Positions 1 to 8,270 are shown, counted from the stretch's first letter. The stretch: 64,000 bases of DNA from Amycolatopsis bullii (GCF_014654205.1 NZ_BNAW01000010.1:62001-126000); one strand, 5' to 3'. Made by a program: numbers and translations. The notes: a model not told the origin generated them from the sequence alone.

Positions 1-1047
1 GGGGTCGCCACCGCGAGCGGGCAGGCCGCCCAGTTCCTCACCTTCAGCGCGCTCACCGAGGCCGGCGACCACATCGTGTCCGCGAGTGGCCTGTACGGCG
101 GGACCGTCACCCAGCTCACCGGCACGCTCCGGCGCTTCGGCGTTGAGACGACCTTCGTCAGCGGCGGCATCGACGACTACGCCGCCGCCATCACCGACCG
201 GACGCGGCTGCTCTACACCGAGGTCATCGGCAACCCCGGCGGCGGCATCGCCGACCTCGCCGCGCTGGCCGACCTCGCGCACGCCCACGACATCCCGCTC
301 GTCGTCGACGCCACTCTCGCCACGCCGTACCTGTGCCGCCCGATCGAGCACGGCGCCGACATCGTGCTGCACTCGGCGACGAAGTTCCTCGGCGGGCACG
401 GGACGACCCTCGGCGGCATCGTCGTCGAGTCCGGGAAGTTCGACTGGGGCAACGGGAAGTTCCCGCGGATGACCGAGACCGTCGACAGCTACGGCGGCCT
501 GCGCTACTGGGAGAACTTCGGCGAGTACGCGTTCTGCACCCGGCTGCGCGCCGAGCAGCTGCGGGACATCGGCGCGGTCCTGTCGCCGCACTCGGCTTTC
601 CTTCTGCTGCAAGGAGTCGAGACGCTCCCGCAGCGGATGGACGCGCACGTGGCGAACGCCCGTGTGGTCGCCGAGCACCTCGACGCCGACCCGCGCGTGG
701 CCTGGGTGTCCTACGCCGGGCTGCCGTCGCACCCGCACCACGACCTGGCGCGCCGCTATCTGCCGGACGGGCCGGGGGCGGTGTTCTCGTTCGGCATCGA
801 CGGCGGCCGCGCGGCCGGCGAGAAGTTCGTCGAGTCGGTGGAGCTGCTGTCGCACCTGGCGAACGTCGGGGACGCGCGGACGCTCGTCATCCACCCGGCG
901 TCGACCACGCACGCGCAGCTGTCCGAGGAGCAGCTCGCGGCGGCGGGTGTCGGGCCCGACCTGATCCGGCTGTCGGTCGGGCTGGAGGACGTCGAGGACA
1001 TCCTCTGGGACCTCGACCAGGCACTCGGCAAGGCGGTGGCCGGATGA
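1..1047 (+). CDS. O-acetylhomoserine/O-acetylserine sulfhydrylase, 5'-truncated by the window edge
   Basis: This is a PLP-dependent Cys/Met-metabolism enzyme that would convert O-acetylhomoserine and sulfide to homocysteine. The frame is open from base 1 (first codons read GVATASGQAAQF), so the gene starts outside the window; 348 residues are visible and roughly 80 are probably missing compared with a usual length near 430. The PLP-binding lysine sits in SATKFLGGHG (visible residue about 128) and the Asp that contacts the pyridine nitrogen is in VVDATLATPYLCRP. The long form with the GHGTTLGG segment fits the MetY branch better than cystathionine synthases or lyases. Its stop overlaps the next start (ATGA), so the following CoA-binding protein gene is probably translationally coupled to it. 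Confidence 0.9.
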   Translation, partial: GVATASGQAAQFLTFSALTEAGDHIVSASGLYGGTVTQLTGTLRRFGVETTFVSGGIDDYAAAITDRTRLLYTEVIGNPGGGIADLAALADLAHAHDIPLVVDATLATPYLCRPIEHGADIVLHSATKFLGGHGTTLGGIVVESGKFDWGNGKFPRMTETVDSYGGLRYWENFGEYAFCTRLRAEQLRDIGAVLSPHSAFLLLQGVETLPQRMDAHVANARVVAEHLDADPRVAWVSYAGLPSHPHHDLARRYLPDGPGAVFSFGIDGGRAAGEKFVESVELLSHLANVGDARTLVIHPASTTHAQLSEEQLAAAGVGPDLIRLSVGLEDVEDILWDLDQALGKAVAG

Positions 1048-1520
1048 GCCATGACGTCGGCGCCGTCGAGCGCCGGGCGATCCTGCGGCGGACGAAGTCG
1101 GTGACGCTGGTCGGCGCGTCGGCCAACCCGGCGCGGCCCAGCTACTTCGTCGCGACCTACCTGCTGTCGTCGACGCGCTACGAGGTCAACTTCGTCAACC
1201 CGCGGCTGGACACGCTGTTCGGGAAGCCGGTGTACGCGTCTTTGAAGGACGTCCCGGGTGAACCGGACCTGGTCAGCGTGTTCCGCAAGCACGACGACCT
1301 GCCGCAGGTCGCCGAGGAGGTCATCGACGCCGGCGCGCGGACGCTGTGGCTGCAACTCGGGTTGTGGCACGAGCCGGTGGCCGAGCGGGCGCTGGCGGCC
1401 GGACTGGACGTCGTGATGAACCGGTGCGTGAAGATCGAGCACGCGCGCTTCGCGGGCGGGCTGCACCTGGCCGGGTTCAACACCGGCGTGATCAGCTCGC
1501 GGCGGCAGTCGGCGCCCTGA
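1044..1520 (+). CDS. CoA-binding domain protein (YccU-like)
   Basis: This is a 158-residue single-domain protein with the CoA-binding Rossmann fold. The N-terminal VTLVGASANPARPSYFVA carries the glycine-containing nucleotide loop, and the C-terminal part has the conserved MNRCVKIEH segment of the YccU family, including its cysteine. The start is the ATG inside the ATGA overlap with the sulfhydrylase stop. Close linkage to O-acetylhomoserine sulfhydrylase genes is common in actinobacteria, but the biochemical role of the family is not established, so I give only the fold. Confidence 0.85.
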   Translation: MSHDVGAVERRAILRRTKSVTLVGASANPARPSYFVATYLLSSTRYEVNFVNPRLDTLFGKPVYASLKDVPGEPDLVSVFRKHDDLPQVAEEVIDAGARTLWLQLGLWHEPVAERALAAGLDVVMNRCVKIEHARFAGGLHLAGFNTGVISSRRQSAP

Positions 1521-1559
1521 TCCGGGAAGAGAACGGGCGTTCCCGCGGTTGGCCCGGGT

Positions 1560-2309
1560 ATGACCTTGGGGATCACGTTGTCCGGCGGCCCGACCGCCCT
1601 GCTGGAACTGGGTGGCGTCCGGCTGCTCACCGACCCGACCTTCGACCCGCCCGGCGACCACCCGGTCGGCGAGCGCGTGCTGGTCAAGACCGAGGAATCG
1701 GCGCTGACCGAAGAGGCGGTCGGGGAGGTGGACGCCGTCCTGCTGTCGCACGACCAGCACCCCGACAACCTGGACGACCGCGGCCGCGCGTACCTCGCGA
1801 CGGTGCCGCTGACGCTGATCACGCCCAGCGGCGCTGCGCGGCTCGGCGGGACGGCCCGCGGGCTGGAGCCGTGGGAATCGACGCGGGTCGGCCCCCTGAC
1901 GGTGACGGCGGTTCCGGCGTTGCACGGGCCGGCCGGGGCGTCGCGGCTGACCGGGGACGTGACGGGGTTCGTGCTGACCGGTGACGGGCTGCCGACGGTG
2001 TACGTGAGCGGGGACAACGCCTCGGTCGGCCTGGTGCGCGAGATCGCCGGGCGGTTCCGGGTGGACATCGCGGTGCTGTTCGCCGGCGCGGCCCGGACGG
2101 TGTTTTTCGACGGCGCGCCCCTGACGCTGACCAGCGCCGACGCGGTCGAGGCGGCTCAGGTGCTCGGAGCGGGGAAGGTGGTTCCGCTGCACTTCCGGGG
2201 CTGGGGGCACTTCAGCGAGGGGCCGGACACGCTGCGGGAGGCGTTCGCGGCGGCGGGGCTGGCGGACCGGCTGGTCCTGCTCGAACCCGGGGAGCGCGCG
2301 GAGGTTTGA
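1560..2309 (+). CDS. MBL-fold metal-dependent hydrolase
   Basis: This 249-residue protein belongs to the metallo-beta-lactamase superfamily (UlaG-like group). The metal motif is a variant, LLSHDQHPDNLDD at about residues 61-73 (H64, H67, D69), where the last ligand position of the classical HxHxDH reads Asn. Further ligands are expected at the VPALHGPAG histidine, the VSGDN aspartate and the C-terminal PLHFRGWGHF histidine. There is no signal peptide, so it is cytoplasmic. The substrate is unknown. A 39-bp gap follows the CoA-binding gene and could place it in the same transcript. Confidence 0.8.
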   Translation: MTLGITLSGGPTALLELGGVRLLTDPTFDPPGDHPVGERVLVKTEESALTEEAVGEVDAVLLSHDQHPDNLDDRGRAYLATVPLTLITPSGAARLGGTARGLEPWESTRVGPLTVTAVPALHGPAGASRLTGDVTGFVLTGDGLPTVYVSGDNASVGLVREIAGRFRVDIAVLFAGAARTVFFDGAPLTLTSADAVEAAQVLGAGKVVPLHFRGWGHFSEGPDTLREAFAAAGLADRLVLLEPGERAEV

Positions 2310-2421
2310 CGTCGGTCGTGCGACCCTAGCGCTTAATGCCTCATCGATGTGGCAGTTACCCCTAGGGTGCGAGAACCGGGTACGACGCGGGGCCGGGTGG
2401 GGGCCGTGAGAGGCTGGCGGT

Positions 2422-2595
2422 ATGGCCAAGCCGACCCCGCTGCAGTTCCGGAACATCCTCGTCGCCGCCCTCGCGGCGGCGGGCTTCGTCTGGAGCGTCG
2501 TCGTCGGCATGCAGTGGTGGGTCAGCGCGGTCATCGGCTGCGCGTGCGTCCTGTCGCTGGCCTCCGCGTACCTCAACCGGCCCGGCGCGAACTAA
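2422..2595 (+). CDS. Small two-TM membrane protein
   Basis: This 57-codon ATG-started frame encodes MAKPTPLQFRNILVAALAA followed by two hydrophobic stretches (about residues 12-30 and 33-50) separated by a short WW-containing turn, ending in a polar tail (LNRPGAN). It lies 9 bp upstream of the endonuclease gene on the same strand. The AGAGGCTGGCGGT stretch ahead of the ATG gives a modest ribosome-binding signal. Function unknown; its reality rests on the membrane-protein-like residue pattern and its fit between neighbours. Confidence 0.6.
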   Translation: MAKPTPLQFRNILVAALAAAGFVWSVVVGMQWWVSAVIGCACVLSLASAYLNRPGAN

Positions 2596-2604
2596 CGTTG
2601 CGCC

Positions 2605-3621
2605 ATGACGACGATCTGGGGCGTTCACAACGACCAGCCGCAACTCGACCTGGTCGGGAACGGATTCGTCTCGATCGGCTGGGACGACCTCGGTGACCTC
2701 TCGGATCTGAAGGACGACCGCGACGACGCCAAGGACCGGGTCGCCCGAGGGCTCCCGGACCTGAAACCGGGAGCCATCCCGGTCACCGCGGGAACGCTGC
2801 TTTCCTTCCGGCATCGGATGCAGCCCGGCGACATCGTGATCTACCCCTACAAGCCGGACAGCACCGTCAACTTCGGCCGCATCACGGGTGACTACTACTT
2901 CCAGACCGGCGTCTCGCTCCACGCCAACCGGCGACCGGTGGAGTGGCTGCGAACCGGCGTTCCCAGGACGACCTTCTCCCAGAGCGCTCGCTACGAGATC
3001 GGCTCGGCCGTCACGGTCTTCCAGGTCAAGCAGCACAGACAGGAATTCCTCGATTTCCTGAAGGGGCTGCCGACGTCGGCCGGTTCCGCCGAGGCCGAAC
3101 CGGAGGCCGCCGCCGACGAAGCGGCGGATCAACCGGATGCCGAACGGATCGAGACCTACACCCACGACTTCGTCATCGACACCCTGATGAAAAAGCTGGA
3201 AGGAGTCGACTTCGAGCATTTCGTCGCGCATCTCCTCGGCGCCATGGGGTATCGGACCGAGGTGACCAGCCCGTCACGCGACGGCGGCTACGACATCATC
3301 GCCTCGCACGATCCTCTCCTGCTGAAGCCGCCGATCATCAAGGTCCAGTGCAAGCGCACGACTTCGTCGATCGGCCGCCCGGAGGTGCAGCAGCTGACCG
3401 GAGCGCTGGCCGCCGGCGGATCCGAACTCGGCCTGTTCGTGACGTTGGGCAGCTACTCCGCCGACGCGCAGCACGAAGAACGGCACCGCCAGAACCTCCG
3501 GCTCATCAACGGCCGTCAGCTGGTCAAGCTGATCTTCGAGCACTACGGCAAGTTCAGCCTCGAGTACAAGCGGCTCCTTCCGCTGCGGTCCGTCTACGTC
3601 GTCGACAGCACCGTGAACTAG
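2605..3621 (+). CDS. Mrr-type restriction endonuclease with EVE/PUA-like N-terminal domain
   Basis: The C-terminal half (about residues 185-300) is an Mrr-family PD-(D/E)xK nuclease: LEGVDFEHFVAHLLGAMGY, then DGGYD (D230 the likely metal ligand) and QCK (Q248, K250). The N-terminal half (1-150) lacks that fold and contains GDIVIYPYK, GRITGDYYF, HANRRPVEWL and SARYEIGSAVTVFQV, a pattern like EVE/PUA-type domains that read modified bases. An acidic Ala-rich linker (155-180) joins the two. I infer a solitary type IV enzyme that cuts modified foreign DNA. No methyltransferase gene is adjacent, which fits that class. The last four bases overlap the end of the convergent allantoicase gene. Confidence 0.8.
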   Translation: MTTIWGVHNDQPQLDLVGNGFVSIGWDDLGDLSDLKDDRDDAKDRVARGLPDLKPGAIPVTAGTLLSFRHRMQPGDIVIYPYKPDSTVNFGRITGDYYFQTGVSLHANRRPVEWLRTGVPRTTFSQSARYEIGSAVTVFQVKQHRQEFLDFLKGLPTSAGSAEAEPEAAADEAADQPDAERIETYTHDFVIDTLMKKLEGVDFEHFVAHLLGAMGYRTEVTSPSRDGGYDIIASHDPLLLKPPIIKVQCKRTTSSIGRPEVQQLTGALAAGGSELGLFVTLGSYSADAQHEERHRQNLRLINGRQLVKLIFEHYGKFSLEYKRLLPLRSVYVVDSTVN

Positions 3622-4619
3622 CGTGTCTTGTCGAACCGCGCCTTCAGGTTCGTCCGGCCCGCTCCCGTGAGCCGTCCGAACAGGCGGAGCCGGGCCAGGC
3701 CGCCGTCCGGGTAGATGTCGAGGCGGGCCTCCGTCACCTCCGGGCCGTCCGGGAGCGCGAACCGGTGCCGCGTGTCCGGCTGCAAGCGGGTCTTCGGCAG
3801 CAACGGGACCCACTCTCCGTACGTCTCCCGGCCACTCACCGAGGCCCAGCCCGGCGCGTTGCCCTTCAGGTTGCTCGTGTCCAGTTCCACGAACCGGACG
3901 ATCCCGGCCCCGGCCAGCCGCAGCGTCACCCAGTCGTTGCCGTCGTCGCGGCGGCGAGCCGTCTCCCAGCCCTCCGCCTGGTGGGCCGCCAGCCCCGGCG
4001 AGAGGATGTTGTTCGGCGACGAATAGAACCGGTTGCTGCAGCCCGTGACGATCGCGCCGTTCTCCAGCGCCGCCAGGTCGAGCGCGTCCAGGTCGAGCAG
4101 CGCCGGGTCCGGGATCGGGGCGCCGTGGACGCGCAGGCGCGCCACTCCCCCGTCCGGGTGCTGCGTCAGCCGGACGTGCGTGTACCGCCGCGAACCGTTG
4201 ACCGCGTAGAAGTTCTCCGTGTGGCCGGCGGCCGGGGCGCGGTCGACCAGGACATCCCACTCGGCCGCGGCCACCTCCGCCGCCGAGGGGTAGCCCGGGA
4301 GCGACGTCGCTTCGACCGAGACGAACGGCGGGTAGTTGCCCTTGAAGAACGCCGTGTCGACGATGACGCCGGTGATCGTGCCGGCCAGGCCGAGGCGGAC
4401 GATCGCCTGGTCGTCGCCCGGTTCGCGGTGGCGGCGGGTCTCCCAGCCGTCGTAGACCTGGCCCTTGGGCCCGAACGTCTCCGCGCGGTGCGCCGGCACC
4501 CACGGGTTGACGAGGTTCTCCTTCTCGGCGAACAGCTCGTCGGTCGCCCACATCACCGTCCCGCCGAAGCGGCGGGAGGCGAGGTCGGGCAGTTCTGTCC
4601 ACTCCGGACGGTCGGTCAC
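3618..4619 (-). CDS. alc: Allantoicase
   Basis: This is a 333-residue allantoicase (allantoate amidinohydrolase), which splits allantoate into ureidoglycolate and urea. Two related jelly-roll repeats are visible: the first has MWATDELFAEKENLVNP, DGWETRRHR, LGLAGTITGVIVDTAFFKGN and DGGVARLRVHG; the second has YSSPNNILSPGLA, EGWETARRRD, LRLAGAGIVRFVELDTSNLKGN and DGGLARLRLFGR. Length matches the family. It lies 12 bp downstream of allantoinase on the same strand, in pathway order, and its 3' end overlaps the convergent endonuclease gene. Confidence 0.93.
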   Translation of the reverse strand: MTDRPEWTELPDLASRRFGGTVMWATDELFAEKENLVNPWVPAHRAETFGPKGQVYDGWETRRHREPGDDQAIVRLGLAGTITGVIVDTAFFKGNYPPFVSVEATSLPGYPSAAEVAAAEWDVLVDRAPAAGHTENFYAVNGSRRYTHVRLTQHPDGGVARLRVHGAPIPDPALLDLDALDLAALENGAIVTGCSNRFYSSPNNILSPGLAAHQAEGWETARRRDDGNDWVTLRLAGAGIVRFVELDTSNLKGNAPGWASVSGRETYGEWVPLLPKTRLQPDTRHRFALPDGPEVTEARLDIYPDGGLARLRLFGRLTGAGRTNLKARFDKTR

Positions 4620-4631
4620 ACGGCCTCCATT

Positions 4632-5960
4632 TCAGCAGTTCCCCCGGGTCAGCAGCGCGCCACGCGGCTCGTCACCGGTGATTTCGGTGCCCCGCAGCCA
4701 GGTCGAGCGCACGACTCCGGCGAGCGGGCGCCGGTCGTACGCGCTGACCGGGTTGCGGTGCTTCAGTTTCGCGACGTCGACCACGAACGCCTCGTCCGGC
4801 GCGAACACGCAGAAGTCCGCGTCGTACCCCACCGCCAGGTGCCCCTTGCGGCGCATCCCGGCCTGCGCGGCCGGGCGCTCGGCCATCCAGCGCACGACGT
4901 CGGTGAGCGCGAACCCGCGCTGGCGCGCCTGCGTCCAGATCGCCGGCAGGCCCAGCTGGAGGCTGGAAATCCCGCCCCACGCCTGGCCGAAGTCGCCGCT
5001 GTCGAAGCGTTTCAGCTCCGGCGTGCACGGCGAGTGGTCGCTGACGATCGTGTCGATGACGCCGTCGGCGAGCCCTTGCCAGAGCAGCTCGCGGTTGGCC
5101 GCCTCCCGGATCGGCGGGCAGCACTTGAACTGCGTTGCGCCGTCACGGATCTCCTCGGCGACGAAACTCAAGTAGTGCGGGCAGGTCTCCGCCGACAGCC
5201 GGACGCCGTCGCGGCGCGCGGAAGCGATCAGCGGCAGAGCGTCCGAAGAGGACAGATGCAGGATGTGCGCCCGCGCCGAATGGCGGCGGGCCGCCTCGAT
5301 GACGTGCGAGATCGCGAGGTTCTCGGCCTCGCGCGGCCGGGACTGCAGAAAGTCGGCATAGCGACCGCCGTGCGGCTCCGGCGCGGCATCGATCTCGTGC
5401 GCGTCCTCGGCGTGCACGATCATCAGCGCATCGAAGGAACTCAGCTCCCGCAAGGCTTCGTCGAGCCCGGCCGGGTCGAGCGGCGGGAACTCGTCGACGC
5501 CCGAGTGCAGCAGGAAGCACTTGAAGCCGAACACCCCGGCGTCGTGCAGGCCGCGCAGCTCGCCCGCGTTGCCCGGGATCGCGCCGCCCCAGAAGCCGAC
5601 GTCGACGTGCACCCGGCCGGCCGCCGCCGTGCGCTTGACCTCCAGCGCCGCGACATCGACCGTCGGCGGCAGGCTGTTGAGCGGCATGTCCACGATCGTG
5701 GTCACCCCGCCCGCCGCGGCCGCGCGGGTCGCGGTCTCGAAGCCCTCCCACTCGGCCCGGCCCGGGTCGTTGACGTGGACGTGCGTGTCGACCAGCCCCG
5801 GCAGCAGCACGACGTCGTCACCGAGGTCGAGGACGCGGTCGCCGGTCAGCGCGGCACCGCCGGGTTCGACCGCGACGATCCGGCCGCCGTCGACGCCGAC
5901 GGTCACCGGGACTTCACCCTCGGCCGTCACGGCCCGGGCGGCGCGCACCACAAGATCCAT
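4632..5960 (-). CDS. allB: Allantoinase
   Basis: This 442-residue cyclic amidohydrolase opens the allantoin ring to allantoate. Metal ligands are visible as [11 protein letters not shown] (H60, H62), the lysine to be carbamylated in FGFKCFLLH (K147), a histidine in IVHAEDAHE, and the aspartate in IVSDHSPC. The frame extends upstream to 6026, but I chose the ATG giving [15 protein letters not shown] because GAAGGG lies about six bases upstream and the extra residues look unlike protein. It forms an operon with alc and diverges from the HTH-uraD-uraH-uricase unit, so the two arms of the pathway share one intergenic control region. Confidence 0.95.
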   Translation of the reverse strand: MDLVVRAARAVTAEGEVPVTVGVDGGRIVAVEPGGAALTGDRVLDLGDDVVLLPGLVDTHVHVNDPGRAEWEGFETATRAAAAGGVTTIVDMPLNSLPPTVDVAALEVKRTAAAGRVHVDVGFWGGAIPGNAGELRGLHDAGVFGFKCFLLHSGVDEFPPLDPAGLDEALRELSSFDALMIVHAEDAHEIDAAPEPHGGRYADFLQSRPREAENLAISHVIEAARRHSARAHILHLSSSDALPLIASARRDGVRLSAETCPHYLSFVAEEIRDGATQFKCCPPIREAANRELLWQGLADGVIDTIVSDHSPCTPELKRFDSGDFGQAWGGISSLQLGLPAIWTQARQRGFALTDVVRWMAERPAAQAGMRRKGHLAVGYDADFCVFAPDEAFVVDVAKLKHRNPVSAYDRRPLAGVVRSTWLRGTEITGDEPRGALLTRGNC

Positions 5961-5995
5961 CCGAAACCCTTCGTCGGGAGGAAGAACACCGCCGA

Positions 5996-6020
5996 TTTCA
6001 CAGACCGGAAAGACGGTTTC
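5996..6020. promoter_or_regulatory. Possible operator ahead of allB
   Basis: The allB leader contains TTTC-N6-CGGAA (5996-6010) overlapping GGAAA-N5-TTTC (6007-6020). The first resembles, with one base less spacing, the TTTCT-N6-CGGA pair found between aceB and the IclR regulator. I infer a weak candidate for an AllR/IclR-type operator that could join the two loci in one regulon. The match was made by eye and the spacing differs. Confidence 0.25.
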
Positions 6021-6088
6021 GCACAACGACAGTAACCACGGCGCGCGCCGCTCGTCAACGACAGACGTCGCGCGTTACGGTCATCCTC

Positions 6089-6565
6089 GTGCGGCTTGAA
6101 GCGGAGTTCACCAGCGAACCGTTCCACGGCGAAGGTTCGCCGCCCGAGCACGCCGTCGCCGCGCGCGACGCCGCGACGGAAGCCGGTCTGGACACCGATT
6201 TCGGGCCGCTCGGCACCCTTGCCCGCGGCGAAGCAAAGGAACTCCTCGAAGCCCTCCCGGCGATCGCGAAGGCCGCCCTCGACGGCGGCGCCACGCGGGT
6301 CACGCTGCAGCTGCGCCGAGCCGACGACCCGGGCAGCTCGCCCGTCGTCGAACTGAACGACGCACTGGTCCGGCTGATCGCCGACGTCGAGCGGGAACTG
6401 GGCGCCAAGCTGGGCGAACTCGACCGCGCGGGCAAGCAGCGCGCGGTGCGGCTGCTGCGCGAACGCGGCGCCTTCGGCCTGCGGAAATCCGTCTCGTCGG
6501 TCGCCGACGCGCTGGGGGTCACCCGGTTCACCGTCTACAACTACCTCAACCGGGAAGCCGACTGA
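6089..6565 (+). CDS. HTH protein with thiamine-binding-like (MTH1187/YkoF) N-terminal domain
   Basis: This 158-residue protein starts at GTG and is the first gene of the rightward urate arm. The C-terminal 40 residues are a helix-turn-helix (RKSVSSVADALGVTRFTVYNYLNRE, without its first few residues a classic Fis/HTH_8-like unit). The N-terminal 80 residues have the rhythm of the MTH1187/YkoF thiamine-binding superfamily: MRLEAEFTSEPF, then PLGTLARGEAKELLEALP and ATRVTLQLRR. A small-molecule-binding domain joined to a DNA-binding domain beside urate genes suggests a local regulator. The domain assignment is from pattern memory, and the ligand is unknown. Confidence 0.7.
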   Translation: MRLEAEFTSEPFHGEGSPPEHAVAARDAATEAGLDTDFGPLGTLARGEAKELLEALPAIAKAALDGGATRVTLQLRRADDPGSSPVVELNDALVRLIADVERELGAKLGELDRAGKQRAVRLLRERGAFGLRKSVSSVADALGVTRFTVYNYLNREAD

Positions 6566-6574
6566 CCAGCGCTT

Positions 6575-6589
6575 TCAACAAAATGTTGA
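6575..6589. promoter_or_regulatory. Palindromic operator overlapping the uraD promoter
   Basis: TCAACA-AAA-TGTTGA is a perfect 6-bp inverted repeat with a 3-bp centre in an AT-rich patch of otherwise GC-rich DNA. Its right arm overlaps the TTGACG that I read as the -35 of the uraD promoter, so a bound protein would block RNA polymerase. The obvious candidate binder is the HTH protein encoded immediately upstream. Confidence 0.5.
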
Positions 6590-6614
6590 CGGAACTCCGG
6601 TGCCGACGTACGGT
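6586..6614 (+). promoter_or_regulatory. Promoter of a leaderless uraD transcript
   Basis: TTGACG (6586-6591) and TACGGT (6609-6614) are separated by 17 bp, close to the housekeeping sigma consensus. The expected transcription start falls at or next to the GTG at 6621, so the mRNA would be leaderless. This agrees with the absence of a Shine-Dalgarno sequence ahead of that GTG. Confidence 0.5.
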
Positions 6615-6620
6615 CAGCCC

Positions 6621-7070
6621 GTGCTGCTCTCCGAGTTCAACACCACCGACGTCCGCCCGCTGCTGACGGACTGCCTCGCCGTGCCGCGATGGGTCGATGC
6701 CGTGCTCGCCGGGCGGCCGTACGCCGACGTCGATGCCCTGAAAGCCGCCGCGGACCTGCCGTTGACCAGCGACGAGATCCGCCAGGCCATGGCCGCGCAC
6801 CCGCGGATCGGCGAAAAGCCGGCGGGCGGCTTCGCGCGGTCCGAACAGTCCGGTGTGGACAACCCCGACGCGTTCGCCGCGGCGAACGCCGAGTACGAAG
6901 CCAAGTTCGGGCACGTCTACCTGGTCTGCGCGAGCGGCCGCAGCGGCGACGAACTGCTGGAAATCCTGCGCGAGCGGCTGACCAACGACCCGGCGACCGA
7001 GCTGGCCGTCGCCGGGCGGGAACTGATCAAGATCGCCGAACTCCGACTCGCGAAAGCGGTGACCGCGTGA
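6621..7070 (+). CDS. uraD: 2-oxo-4-hydroxy-4-carboxy-5-ureidoimidazoline decarboxylase
   Basis: This enzyme performs the last step from urate to S-allantoin, decarboxylating OHCU. With the GTG at 6621 it has 149 residues and begins MLLSEFNTTDVRPLL, the usual N-terminus of the family; the frame is open to GTG 6600, but the promoter described above would place the transcript start past that codon. The catalytic histidine is in AAHPRIGEKP (H60), and the conserved EYEAKFGHVYLVCASGRS helix follows. Its stop overlaps the uraH start (GTGA). It is first in the uraD-uraH-uricase operon. Confidence 0.92.
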   Translation: MLLSEFNTTDVRPLLTDCLAVPRWVDAVLAGRPYADVDALKAAADLPLTSDEIRQAMAAHPRIGEKPAGGFARSEQSGVDNPDAFAAANAEYEAKFGHVYLVCASGRSGDELLEILRERLTNDPATELAVAGRELIKIAELRLAKAVTA

Positions 7071-7384
7071 GCCTCGTGACCACCCACGTCCTCGACACGG
7101 CGGCCGGACGCCCGGCCAAGGGGATCGCCGTCCGCTTCGAGACCGCCGACGGGACGCCGATCGCCGAAGGCCGCACCGACGACGACGGCCGCATCCGCGA
7201 CCTCGGCCCCGAAACCCTGGCACCGGGCGCGTACCACTTGATCTTCGACACCGGCGCCTACCTGGGCCCGGACGCGTTCTTCCCGGAGGTCACGCTGACC
7301 TTCCGGATCACGGACGGTACCGCGCACCACCACGTGCCGCTCCTGCTCAGCCCGTTCGCCTATTCGACCTACCGAGGGAGCTGA
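7067..7384 (+). CDS. uraH: 5-hydroxyisourate hydrolase
   Basis: This 105-residue transthyretin-like enzyme hydrolyses 5-hydroxyisourate, the product of urate oxidase, to OHCU. Diagnostic marks are the N-terminal TTHVLDTAAGRPA (catalytic His), the DDDGRIRDL segment with its arginine, and the C-terminal tetrapeptide YRGS that separates HIU hydrolases from true transthyretins. The start is a GTG overlapping the uraD stop, so translation is coupled. The uricase GTG begins 2 bp after its stop. Confidence 0.93.
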   Translation: MSLVTTHVLDTAAGRPAKGIAVRFETADGTPIAEGRTDDDGRIRDLGPETLAPGAYHLIFDTGAYLGPDAFFPEVTLTFRITDGTAHHHVPLLLSPFAYSTYRGS

Positions 7385-7386
7385 CC

Positions 7387-8268
7387 GTGGCCATCACCCT
7401 GGGCCCCAACCAGTACGGCAAGGCGGAGGTCCGCCTGGTGACGGTGCGCCGCGACGGCCCGGTGCACCACCTGAAGGACCTGACGGTGTCGACGTCGCTG
7501 CGCGGCGAGCTGGCCGCGACGCACCTGACCGGCGACAACGCCGGGGTGCTGGCCACCGACACGCAGAAGAACACCGTGTACGCCTTCGCGAAGGAAGCGC
7601 CGGTCGGCGAGATCGAGGACTTCGGCCTGCGCCTGGCCCGCCACTTCACCGGCACGCAGGAGAACATCACGGGTGCGCGCATCAAGATCGACGAGCACGG
7701 CTGGGACCGCATCGCGGTCGGCGGCGCACCGCACGACCACGCGTTCAGCCGATCCGGCGACGAGCGGCGCACCACGGCGGTGACGGTCCAGGGCGACCGC
7801 GCGTGGGTCGTCTCGGGCATCGACGGCCTGACGCTGCTGAAGTCGACCGGCTCGGAGTTCCACGGCTTCCCGCGCGACCAGTACACGACCCTCGCCGAGA
7901 CGAGCGACCGGATCCTGGCGACCGCCGTCACGGCGAAGTGGCGCTACCAGGGCGAGGACCTCGACTGGGCGGCTTCGCACACCGAGATCCGGCGGGTGAT
8001 GCTGGAGACGTTCGCGACGAAGCACAGTCTTTCGCTGCAGCAGACGCTGTACGCCATGGGCGAAGCGGTGCTCGAGAAGCGCCCCGAGGTCGCCGAAGTA
8101 CGCCTGTCGCTGCCGAACAAGCACCACTTCCTGGTGGACCTGAGCCCGTTCGGGCTGAAGAACGACAACGAGGTGTTCTACGCGGCGGACCGGCCGTACG
8201 GGCTGATCGAGGGCACGATCCTGCGCGACGACGCCGAGGACCCGGGGCCGGCCTGGGACATCCACTGA
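7387..8268 (+). CDS. Urate oxidase (uricase)
   Basis: This 293-residue cofactor-free uricase oxidises urate to 5-hydroxyisourate. Family marks are NQYGKAEVRLV (charge-relay Lys, K12), TDTQKNTVYAFAKE (the threonine of the oxygen site) and the C-terminal LPNKHHFLVDLSPFG. A ribosome-binding GAGGGAG lies just ahead of the GTG start. It closes the uraD-uraH-uricase operon, 27 bp before the TetR gene. In actinomycetes the gene is often called uox or pucL; I leave the symbol blank because the local name cannot be decided. Confidence 0.96.
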   Translation: MAITLGPNQYGKAEVRLVTVRRDGPVHHLKDLTVSTSLRGELAATHLTGDNAGVLATDTQKNTVYAFAKEAPVGEIEDFGLRLARHFTGTQENITGARIKIDEHGWDRIAVGGAPHDHAFSRSGDERRTTAVTVQGDRAWVVSGIDGLTLLKSTGSEFHGFPRDQYTTLAETSDRILATAVTAKWRYQGEDLDWAASHTEIRRVMLETFATKHSLSLQQTLYAMGEAVLEKRPEVAEVRLSLPNKHHFLVDLSPFGLKNDNEVFYAADRPYGLIEGTILRDDAEDPGPAWDIH

Positions 8269-8270
8269 GT

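Noticed and set aside
2310..2380. Inverted words ACCCTAG and CTAGGGT between the MBL gene and the small membrane protein gene
   Set aside because: Arms are 7 bp with a loop of over 30 bases; too weak to call a terminator or operator.
756..2576. Long minus-strand open frame opposite the sulfhydrylase, CoA-binding and MBL genes
   Set aside because: Arg/Pro/Gln-rich composition and full overlap with well-supported genes mark it as a high-GC shadow frame.
2943..6035. A 1030-codon open frame across endonuclease, allantoicase and allantoinase
   Set aside because: Low-complexity R/A/P/D composition and antisense to two clear enzymes; typical artefact of GC-rich codon positions.
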